A model generated the notes under the pieces. It had not been told where the DNA came from. It saw only the letters and a program-made list of their open reading frames with translations, and did not search any database. 64,000 bases of DNA. It comes from Liolophura sinensis. Taxonomy: Eukaryota; Mollusca; Polyplacophora; Chitonida; Chitonidae. Positions 1 through 12,200 of the stretch are shown here, in pieces (within the stretch, counting starts at the first letter, position 1; every line of letters starts with the position of its first letter). The stretch spans positions 6,075,991 to 6,139,990 of the forward strand of contig NC_088297.1 of NCBI RefSeq assembly GCF_032854445.1. Direction: 5' to 3'. The position numbers and the translations under genes are program-made.

Positions 1-51
1 ATGCAGTCATGACAACTTTTTAGTGCTGTACAACCTCTTGGTCACACTCAC

Positions 52-273
52 CTGCTGGAGATTATGTCCCTTTGTGGAGCTCTCTAATATGTTAACAAAA
101 CTCTGAAGCTCTGATGTGGAGATCTGGTCATTCAGGAAGAGTTTGCGCAGACTGGAGATAATATAGTGCCTTGATCCCTCCTCTGTTGATGGCAACTGGT
201 AGTGTTTTATAAAACCATCACACGCTGACGCGGCATCAAAGTCTGCTACACTGTGAGAATATTCACCAATCAC
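52..273 (-). CDS. AP4E1: AP4E1 exon 14 (residues 521-594), last exon inside the window
   Basis: Codes VIGEYSHSVADFDAASACDG to ESSTKGHNLQQ. Acceptor TTTGCCCAG|GTG, donor CAG|GTGAGT at 52/51, phase 0. It matches human VLGEYSYLLDKETPEEVIAK. The remaining exons are to the left of the window. Confidence 0.93.
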
Positions 274-3200
274 CTGGGCAAAAAAGACCAAAGATGAAAA
301 ATTTCTAATTTACATCAAAACTGGACGAAAAAGAATACCTACCTAGAGTAAATCACTGCCATTCTCTTAAAAAAAAACACACACACACACACACACACAC
401 AACATTATTTGTCATGGGCCTGAGAGTAGCAGTGAGCTCTTCAAAGGAATACAGGATCGACACTGATTGGCTGACAGTGGAGATACAGTTTCCTGGGTTA
501 AACCATGTAGCCTTGGTCATGCTTGAATAAATACACCATGCCTAAAATTCAATTTCGGGAAGACATAGCCTGGACTTGCCCATATTTCACACCAACCAAT
601 CAGAATCAATTCTGTATCTATTTAACTGAGACAGCGAGTACCCTACATACTGTCACGATATCCATCTATAGATGTGAACCAGAAACTTCAGTCATTCTTT
701 GTAACTGATTACAACTGCAGGCAAACCGCTAACACACTACTGGCTGGCTAATGGCTGGCTAATGGCTAGCTACTGGATGGATTATTGCAACTTTTAGCAG
801 TAGCTGTAAACCTGGTAGTAACTTTAACTGACACAGTTCCCTGCCATCAATACAATGATATTCCTTCATCTCCCCAAACACAATGCTGTAAGCTTATAAA
901 CATTGGACATTAAAACACATGTCCTACCAAGAGTAAAGCCCCTCGATGTATAGGTGGACAACAATTTCTTCATGTAACATGACATGAACTTAAAGGCATA
1001 TCACAATGCCTTGTTATATGCAAGATGCACAATAATCCTGTGGCTTTTTTCTTTAAAAATGGTCTTGTTCAGATTCACTACAAACGAGACTGACATTTAA
1101 ACAGAACAAACGCCTCACAAATGCTGATTCTTGATTTTGTTCAGAGAATCATTATTACCGAGGTGTTTTTCCACTACACAAACCAACATTTCCGGCAGCA
1201 GATTAAATACGTACCCAGACAGCAACAGAGAGCAAGAGCCGTGGCAATGTTGGTCTGTGTATAAAGGTTAGGTAGGTCTGTACTACCCATTCCCTCAGCA
1301 TCTCACTGGAGGGGTCAGGATCACTACATCCTGGTAAATAGACACATACAGTAAGTGGTCAGTTAACGAAGCACCATATTTCACCTAATGTAAGTCATTT
1401 TTCAAGTGACATATTTTAGAAAATTCTGTGTCTACATAAATCATTTTTTTTAAAAGTGACTTCAACATTTTCAATGTTTTTATTTTTTTTTTTAATTCCA
1501 AGATATAAATCATTTAAATACCTGGATAGTTTTGTTTAAGGCACAATTTGAGTTAACAGCTAAAAAAAAGCGCTGCATTTAATATTGGTGGGGCTATCAA
1601 TGATAGTGATCAGAGTGTCATATTGGACTTACCTGTCTGTATGATGTTGAATAGAGACTTGGAGACCTGTGTGGGAGTCTGGTCACCTCTGACCTCTATC
1701 AGTCTGTTCATGCTGCTGATGAACCACTGATGGCTGGGGGCAAAGGTCGGCAAGGTCAAGAAAAAATCATACCAATGTCAAAATGTATGAAAACTTAACC
1801 CAGCCATTTCTTTTAAAAATTATATGTACATATTCAATTTTTATTAATAATTAGGTACATGCGTAAATTTCGTCACGATATGTCTGCAACATGGTTGACG
1901 TGTGATTACACCACAATCACTCATTCAATCACTCATTCTGTACTATCCAGACCTGTGTTATCAATGCTGTTTTTGAGACATGTTCAAGACATATATCTTT
2001 GAATACTATACCTTCTGACCAATGAGATTGTTTGTTCAAGCCTAGCTTCCTCCAGATTGGCTGCTGCCTGTCACATATGCCAGTCCATCACCAGGGTTTC
2101 CTGATGATTACCTACCTGGCAGTATGTCTACACAAGAGATTTTTTCCACATTCGCTGATCAAACATTATAGGCTATCCCCTTACTAACCCATCCTATATT
2201 TTCTGACAGTAATGAGTTACGCTCAACAAAGAATTTTTTAAGGATGGCCTAAGACAGCCCAAGTTCGTAAATTTCCAAGCAATACTACTCTATATTGAGC
2301 CTGCTATTTCAAGGATATTTGACCAGAAGCTCTGTGATTTTGGCCACGAGTTCTGACCGCGCGAAGTCATCCCTGGACTTGACAAGATAATCCATCAATC
2401 GCTTACAGATCACCTCTACGTTACTGCTGTTGGTCATCTGATACAGGAGGTCGTATGTCTGAAATTCAGAAACAGTAAATACTGTATTTGACTTGTACAT
2501 CTAAAATGTTGTCCCTGACGGAGTTATTTTTCCTGATTCTGAAGGTTCCATTCATGTACAGTAGGTTCCTTACCGGATATATTACGTTTTGAAATGTAAT
2601 ATTGTACAAAAATTCATCTATTTATTCATTTATTTGACTGAAGTTTAACATACACTGCTGTTATCAAGAATATTTTTCTTACATGGTGGTATCTGGTTTT
2701 CTGAGCAGGAGTAAACCACCAGACTTGAGCAAGTAACTGATGAACTTTCTACGTCGCAGTGTCCATACTTTCACCAACACAAGAAGCATCAGGCTAAGCC
2801 ATACGATGGATTTTTTTTTTTTTTTTTTTGATTGGTGTTTTACGTTGTACTCAAGAATATTTCACTTATACGACGGCGGCCAGCATTAAGGTGGGTGGAA
2901 ACTGGGCACAGCCCGGGGGAAACCCACAACCATCCGCAGGTTGCTGGCAGACCTTCCCACTTACGGCCGAAGAGGAAGCCAGCATGAGCGTGACTTGAAC
3001 TCACAGCGACCGCATTGGTGAGAGGCTCCTGGCCATACGATGGAAGATTTAATATTCTTCATATTCTGACAATAATCAGCTTGTTTTCTTTCCAACTTAT
3101 AAAAATTCAAAATTATTCTCTCAATTCTTTCCACTGTCAAATTGGTATTTTTGATTTTTTCTTCTGAATGTGAAATGGGTTTGATATTTCAATTTCAATA

Positions 3201-6200
3201 GCCCTAACGCATAATTATGTCACTGTTTAATTACTACTGGTTAACTACTGGTTGTCAAATTGTGTACGGAGAACACAAATGACACTTCACCTTATATACA
3301 CACGGCACTGAGGCATAAACACATCTTTTACAAACAATGCCTTGCAGCAAAGAATCGATGAGCTAATTAGGGTTTATAGCTTTTGAAGCCTGACCTTTCT
3401 CTGTATAGCCTGGTCAGTGTCGTCTAAACACTCAACCACGATCATCTGATAGTCCATGACAAACTCGGGACCCGCTCTCACCAGGTACCCCAGGGCTTTT
3501 AATCCTGCGGAACCAACAACAACAACATCTACACTTAAACTAGAGTTGTATTTATTTAACTGACGTTTTGTCAACATTTTTGACAGCGGTTCAATTTGTG
3601 TCTGCAGGAAACCTCACCAGGTGCATGTACCTGACAAACCTCCCACAGTAAAAACTAAAATTTTACACATAAAACATCATTAAATATAGACAAGTGTATT
3701 TTCCTCAAAACACCTGAACACTAAAACACAACATATACTTCATCAGACACCCGACCAGACACTCAACATGACACCCCACCCAGTCACATTATACTGACAC
3801 TGAGCCAACCAGTCATGTTTCCTTGTTCTAACCTCTCAGTGCTGAGCGACAAGCAAGGCAACAACCAGTACCATTTTTTAGAGTCTTTGGTATGACCTGA
3901 CCTGGGATTGATCCTGGGTCTCCTGACTTTGAGGTGGACACTCTAACCATTAGGCCACCGAAGCTGTCATTATAGAATTTGTATTAAATGGTTGATAACA
4001 CTGTATTCAGACCTAACGGTTACCTAGGCAACAGGATAGTTTTGAGTTCGAACACTTTTACTGCAAATAGGCAAAAAGTTCTTCTACACTAGGTCCCGGC
4101 TGTACGTGGGAAGGCCTGTCAACAGCCTGCAGATTGTCATGGGTTTCCCCAAGGCAATCAAATAAATAGATAAATCTATACCAGATGGCCTGCCAGAAAT
4201 GTAGGCAATTATCTTTGATTACATTCACATGAATTTCTGACAACAATTTCACAAAAACGTTACGTAGAGAAGAGAAACAATAGAGGAACTTGAGGATCTG
4301 AGAATTTGTGAAGCTAAGAAGCTCCTGGTGGAAATGGCTGTCATTTGTGCCTCCTGAACACGGCAAAAACAGGTAAGAGAAAATTAACATCAACAAAACT
4401 TGGCTAACACTTCTGACAATTCACACGGTATCATAGGATTACCTTTTTATGTTTAGTGACAGGAGAGTTCTATATCAAAACTTCTTTCTTACAAGTACAT
4501 GTACAGTTTTTTAATCATTATCCAGAAGCTGCTTTTCAAGCTACTTTATCAAAGCCTTGAAACAGTTTCACAACCTAACCAACAAGTTTGCAAAGTATAC
4601 ATACATACCTGCATATCTCAAGTTATTCCCCTTTGATCGTAGAAACTTCCCGACGTAACTGGCAGCCTTGTACAGTAAATCTGTGTTGGGCCAGATAGTT
4701 GTTATGGTAACCACACACTCAAATAAGATGGCTGAAATGTGGAAGCGAACAAAATTTAAAAATAACACAAAGATCGTGCTATACAGGCTACCAATCTACA
4801 GGTAATTTCCAAAAACTTATACCACGTATTTTAAATCCATAATCAGCAATTTGAACAGGGGTCAGTTTTATGCCAGGTTAAGCCAAGGCTCTCGACATAA
4901 ACCACAAACCTCTGGCAAGGTTCTGACCAACTTTTCCACGTGTGACTTACAGATATGCACATCACTTAATGAATGTTTGACTGCGCAAACAGTCACACGA
5001 GCGTCGTAAACCTCTTACAGTTACCAAGACACCTGAAACAGTGAGAGCAGGGAAAGCAGATACGAATTCCCTGTCTAAGACCGAGTTTGAACCCCCAAAT
5101 ATGCAACTGAAAGGCAGGCCCTTCCACCCACTAGGGCACAGCCCACTCCCTTGCAATAAATTGATTACAGTAACTGTTTTGTTCTAATCAAAAATATCTA
5201 AATGTGGAATTACACACACTGTGAGTACATGCTTTGTTTTGTTAAGATCTTTGTTAAGATTCCAGATGAAGAAAACTACATTAACTTCAATACCTGTGCT
5301 TTGCAGAAGCACATAAAGGCTTTAAAACCTTTGATGCCAACACTTAAGTTTTTCTGATAATAAATTTATAGAACTTCACAAAAACTCTTTCTCAAAAAAA
5401 GTGACCCTATATTAAGTTGGATGAATCAATCAGAATCAAACAAAATATTTCACTTTAAAAGTGATAAATTTCAGTTGAAATACAGTAGTTTCATATTGCG
5501 ACAGCTGTAAAAACACTTGAAACAGGTGCCTGAGAAAACCAACTCACCTTGTTAAGTACCTGACACTTGATTACTTCAGACAACCAGCCTAGCCAAACCA
5601 ACTCACCTTGTTAATTACCTGACACTTGATTACTTCAGACAACCAGCCTGCCCAAACCAACTCACCTTGCAAATTACCTGACATTTGATTACTTCAGACG
5701 ACCAGCCTACCCAAACAAAATCACCTGGGTAATTACCTGACACTTGATTACTTCTGACAACCAGCCTACCCAAACCAACTCACCTTGCTAATTACCTGAC
5801 ACTTGATTACTTCAGACGACCAGCCTACCCAAACCAAATCACCTTGGTAATTACCTGACACTTGATTACTTCAGACGACCAGCCTACCCAAACAAAATCA
5901 CCTTGGTAATTACCTGACACTTGATTACTTCTGACAACCAGCCTACCCAAACCAACTCACCTTGCTAATTACCTGACACTTGATTACTTCAGACGACCAG
6001 CCTACCCAAACCAAATCACCTTGGTAATTACCTGACACTTGATTACTTCAGACGACCAGCCTACCCAAACAAAATCACCTTGGTAATTACCTGACACTTG
6101 ATTACTTCTGACAACCAGCCTACCCAAACCAACTCACCTTGCTAATTACCTGACACTTGATTACTTCAGACGACCAGCCTACCCAAACCAAATCACCTTG

Positions 6201-9200
6201 GTAATTACCTGACACTTGATTACTTCTGACAACCAGCCTACCCAAACCAACTCACCTTGCTAATTACCTGACACTTGATTACTTCAGACGACCAGCCTAC
6301 CCAAACCAACTCATCTTGCTTATTACCTGACACTTGACTACTTCAAGCAACCAGCCTATCCAAACCAACTCACCTTGTTAATTACCTGACACTTGATTAC
6401 TTCTGACAACCAGCCTATCCAAACCAACTCACCTTGTTAATTACCTGACACTTGATTACTTCAGACAACCAGCCTACCCAAACCAACTCACCTTGGTAAT
6501 TAAATGACACCTGATTACTTCAGACCACCAGCCTACCCAAACCAACTCACCTTGCTAATTACCTGACACTTGATTACTTCAGACGACCAGCCTACCCAAA
6601 CCAACTCATCTTGCTTATTACCTGACACTTGACTACTTCAAGCAACCAGCCTATCCAAACCAACTCACCTTGCTAATTACCTGACACTTGATTACTTCAG
6701 ACGACCAGCCTACCCAAACCAACTCATCTTGCTTATTACCTGACACTTGACTACTTCAAGCAACCAGCCTATCCAAACCAACTCACCTTGTTAATTACCT
6801 GACACTTGATTACTTCAGACAACCAGCCTACCCAAACCAACTCATCTTGCTAATTACCTGACACTTGACTACTTCAAGCAACCAGCCTACCCAAACCAAC
6901 TCACCTTGCTAATTACCTGACACTTGATTACTTCTGACAACCAGCCTACCCAAACCAAATCACCTTGCTAATTACCTGACACTTGATTACTTCAGACAAC
7001 CAGCCTATCCAAACCAACTCACCTTGCTAATTACCTGACACTTGATTACTTCAGACCACCAGCCTATCCAAACCAACTCATCTTGCTAATTATCTGACAC
7101 CTGATTACTTCAGACCACCAGCCTATCCAAACCAACTCATCTTGCTAATTATCTGACACTTGATTACTTCAGACAACCAGCCTACCCAAACCAACTCACC
7201 TTGCTAATTACCTGACACTTGATTACTTCAGACAACCAGCCTATCCAAACCAACTCACCTTGCTAATTACCTGACACTTGATTACTTCAGACAACCAGCC
7301 TATCCAAACCAAATCACCTTGGTAATTACCTGACACTTGATTACTTCAGACAACCAGCCTATCCAAACCAACTCACCTTGCTAATTACCTGACACTTGAT
7401 TACTTCAGACGACCAGCCTACCCAAACAAAATCACCTTGGTAATTACCTGACACTTGATTACTTCAGACAACCAGCCTATCCAAACCAACTCACCTTGCT
7501 AATTACCTGACACTTGATTACTTCAGACAACCAGCCTATCCAAACCAACTCACCTTGCTAATTACCTGACACTTGATTACTTCAGACAACCAGCCTATCC
7601 AAACCAAATCACCTTGGTAATTACCTGACACTTGATTACTTCAGACAACCAGCCTACCCAAACCAACTCACCTTGCTAATTACCTGACACCTGATTACTT
7701 CAGACCACCAGCCTATCCAAACCAACTCATCTTGCTAATTATCTGACACTTGATTACTTCAGACGACCAGCCTACCCAAACCAACTCACCTTGCTAATTA
7801 CCTGACACCTGATTACTTCAGACCACCAGCCTATCCAAACCAACTCATCTTGCTAATTATCTGACACCTGATTACTTCAGACCACCAGCCTATCCAAACC
7901 AACTCATCTTGCTAATTATCTGACACTTGATTACTTCAGACAACCAGCCTACCCAAACCAACTCACCTTGCTAATTACCTGACACTTGATTACTTCAGAC
8001 AACCAGCCTATCCAAACCAACTCACCTTGCTAATTACCTGACACTTGATTACTTCAGACAACCAGCCTATCCAAACCAAATCACCTTGGTAATTACCTGA
8101 CACTTGATTACTTCAGACAACCAGCCTACCCAGCAACAGATTTTTTCTTTAAAACAGCAACCTCATCCATCAAGGACAAGAAGCTTCTAATTGTCTGAAT
8201 TCATACAGCTCAGCCAGCAAAGGTAAAAGTTTCTGCTGTACACCGATTTACTTTTCGCGGCATCTTAACACAGCTACACGCAGTTATAAAGAATGAATGA
8301 ATGTTTGAATGAACGCCACATGGGCAATATTTCAGCCATATCATGGCGAGCAGTCATAAAGTTACAAGTTAGATTACCTGTCACTATAACAGAATGCTGT
8401 GGCACATCAAGTCACATTATCATAAATCACCCTAGAGGACATAAAATTTCGTCCACAAGAGTGCACAATTAGATGCAAATAAATGTCACAATATGTTACT
8501 TTTGGTGCTGATGGATATCACACACATATGTACAGGTGTGTCATGTATTCTGATGGATATCACACACATATGTACAGGTGTGTCATGTATTCTGATGGAT
8601 ATCACACACATATGTACAGGTGTGTCATGTATTCTGATGGATATCACACACATACATGTATGTACAGGTGTGTCTTATGCATTCTAATGGATATTACGCC
8701 AAGCTTAAACAAACAAGTCTAGACCACAACAACGACATCTGGCTTACCAAAAGCTGCATTGTCCCTCACAGTGGCTCTTTCCAAAGTCTCTGTTAACACA
8801 CCGTACATCAGAGCACTTGACCTGCACAAGTATACAGGTACAAAGACACGCATATGGTTGTATCAAGGGTTAATTTGATAGACAGGACAATTCTATTCGT
8901 TCATTTCTTTATCTGTTTGTTGTTTAATAACATAATATTTTGCCAAAAAGATATCAGTCAGTTTTAAGGGCGGAGGAAACTGAAGTGCACGAGATAAACC
9001 ACCGACCTCTGGCAAGTTACTGACAAACTTTGTCACGTGACTTGAAAATCTTCACACCATACTGGTGAAGGAGAGTACTTACATCTGCCCAAAAAGTGCA
9101 TTTTTAGAGGTAAATACAGGTAAAGGTCATACAATATTACCTAAGATGCTGTAATTTCATACATTTTCCAAGGAGAATATCCTTCAACCTTCCTAAAAAA

Positions 9201-12200
9201 AAACCCCCAAAAACCTCTTTCTAAAATCAACAGAACTGTCCTTATCAGGATAAATGATTGATTTATTCAAGGAGCAATATTTCACTTATGTGACGGTCAC
9301 AAGCATTATGGTGGGTGGAAACTGGGCAGAGCCTAGGAGAAACCCACAACCATTCGATAGCTGCTGACAGACCTTCCCACGTACGGCCGGAGAGGCAAAA
9401 TGAGTGATTTATTCATGGAGCAATATTTCACTTATATGACGGTCACGAGCATTATGGTGGGTGGAAACCGAGCAGAGCCTAGGAGAAACCCACAACCATT
9501 CGATAGCTGCTGACAGACCTTCCCACGTACGGCCGGAGAGGCATGAGTGATTTATTCAAGGAGCAATATTTCACTTATGTGACGGTCACGAGCATTATGG
9601 TGGGTGGAAACTGGGCAGAGCCTAGGAGAAACCCACAACCATTCGATAGCTGCTGACAGACCTTCCCACGTACAGCCGGAGAGGCAAAATGAGTGATTTA
9701 TTCAAGGAGCAATATTTCACTTATGTGACGGTCACGAGCATTATGGTGGGTGGAAACCGGGCAGAGCCTAGGAGAAACCCACAACCATTCGATAGCTGCT
9801 GAGAGAACTTCCCACGTACAGCCGGAGAGGCAAAATGAGTGATTTATTCAAGGACGAATATTTAACCTATACGACGACAACCAGTGGTGGGTGGAAACCG
9901 GGCAGAGCCTAGGAGAAACCCACAACCATTCGATAGCTGCTGACAGACCTTCCCACGTACAGCCAGAGAGGCAAAATGAGTGATTTATTCAAGGAGCAAT
10001 ATTTCACTTATATGACGGTCACGAGTATTATGGTGGGTGGAAACCGGGCAGAGCCTAGGAGAAACCCACAACCATTCGATAGCTGCTGACAGAACTTCCC
10101 ACGTACAGCCGGAGAGGCAAAATGAGTGATTTATTCATGGAGCAATATTTCACATATATGACGGTCACGAGTATTATGGTGGGTGGAAACCGGGCAGAGC
10201 CTAGGAGAAACCCACAACCATTCGATAGCTGCTGACAGACCTTCCCACGTACAGCCAGAGAGGCAAAATGAGTGATTTATTCAAGGAGCAATATTTCACT
10301 TATGTGACGGTCAGGAGCATTATGGTGGGTGGAAACTGGGCAGAGCCTAGGAGAAACCCACAACCATTCGATAGCTGCTGACAGACCTTCCCACGTACGG
10401 CCGGAGAGGCAAAATGAGTGATTTATTCAAGGACAAATATTTAACCTATACGACGACAACCAGTGGTGGGTGGAATATCTATGTCAAAAGTAGTAAATAC
10501 AGATGATGATAATAGACTGTACTGTACTTTTTAAGTCACACATTTTGATTCCAACAGATTTATCCAGATTCAGCATAGGGGAAATTGTGTTAATTTATTT
10601 ATTTATTTGATTGGTGATTTACGCTGTACTCAAGAATATTTCACTTACACGATGGTGGCCAGCAATATGGCGGGAGGAAACCGAGCAGAGCACGGGGGGA
10701 AACCCACGACCAGCTTTGTTTTAACTTTCATTATTTCTTTTCCGAAAAATTTAATGCTAGCATCAAAAGTATAAGTTTAAGGCCCTTATGTACTTTTGAA
10801 AAGAGAAATTTTATATAACAAGCTTCAGAGAAAATACAGTATTCCACAGCCTTGCTTTACTGTCCCTCACCTTTCCTGCCCTTGCCCCAGAGCGGCCAGT
10901 ATTTTCAGCAGCTTAATCTGTACCCATGGGGCAGGGATGGAGTGGTAGTCTAAGTCTGAGGGCAACTTCCTGCTGATCACCTGGCTAAGGGTGTTCACAA
11001 ACCCCTGGGTGAGGCCACGGTGTGGGGAGGGGTTCTCCTGAAATACACAAGGCAAAAATTTAAAACAAGTCATGAAATGGAGTTTGTATTCTCCCGAAAC
11101 CATGTTCAAGTACATGCATTGTTATTCTTCAATATTTTCGCACGTTTGCAAGGCGTGTACTCAAGCATATTCTGAACGCATTAGTCTGTGTACTCTGATA
11201 AAATTACACTTTCTGTGAAGCCCTGAAACTGCCCAATCCAACCAATGTAGTAGGTTAGGGTATATGTATGCAAAGAATTAGCAATGAAAACTGGTTTCCT
11301 CCCACTGTAATGCTGGCCGTAATCATATATGAGAAATATTCTAGAGTTCAGCGTAAAACACCAATGAAATAAATAAACAAATAAACAGTGAAAATTTGGT
11401 TGAAGTTTACAACAAGTCATGGATAGGAGTTCGGACAGTCCTAAAACACAGTACTTTCAGTACATGCATGCCATGAGTGAATATGAATATCAGGATTCTT
11501 AAAAAATAAACAATTTTAAAGTTTACAGCACTCTATGAATACAGGTTCTCCTGGACTAAACAAAGCCCCACCACAGTGTACTGCCACTTGGCCATTCAAC
11601 GCTTCTCATACCTTCACCCTAACTGCCAATAGAGGCATACAAAGAGTACTATAATTGAAGTCCACGACCTGATCCCGTTCAGAACTGAACAGTTTTCCTG
11701 TCCATGAGGCGGACACTGTAACCACTCAGCCATTACTATGTAGTCAAAGACAATGCCCTCGCATCACATCATATCATTTACTGGCATAGACTTAGCTAGA
11801 ATTTAAAATCAGGCCGTCTCATTTCCAATTTTATCCTGTCTCTTCCATGTTAATTTTATCAGAATAGGGCGTGACTGAGACAGTCACCTGGTTAAACCTA
11901 TATTTACTAGTGATGGTGACACTGAAGTGGCTTAACAATGGGCTGCAGACCTCACATCACCTCATGTGTCAATGCTACAGGTGACACTGAGGTGGCTTAA
12001 CAAAGTGCTGCAGACCTCACATCACCTCCGGGGTCAATACTACAGGTGACATTGAAGTGGCTTAACAAAGGGCTGCAGACCTCACATTACCTCATGTGTC
12101 AATACTACACGTGACACTCAAGTGGCTTAACAATGGGCTGCAGACCTCACATCACCTCATGTGTCAATACAACAGGTGACACTCAAGTGGCTTAACAAAG

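Noticed and set aside
2309-2330. Ordinary GT donor for AP4E1 exon 11 (CTG|GTCAAA) with acceptor CCCCCAG|CC
   Set aside because: The exon phases do not match and the conserved NFAPS segment is lost. The AT-AC junction fits both.
5531-8132. CRISPR-like repeat-spacer array
   Set aside because: The whole 59-bp period is repeated, with no unique spacers, and the context is a eukaryotic intron.
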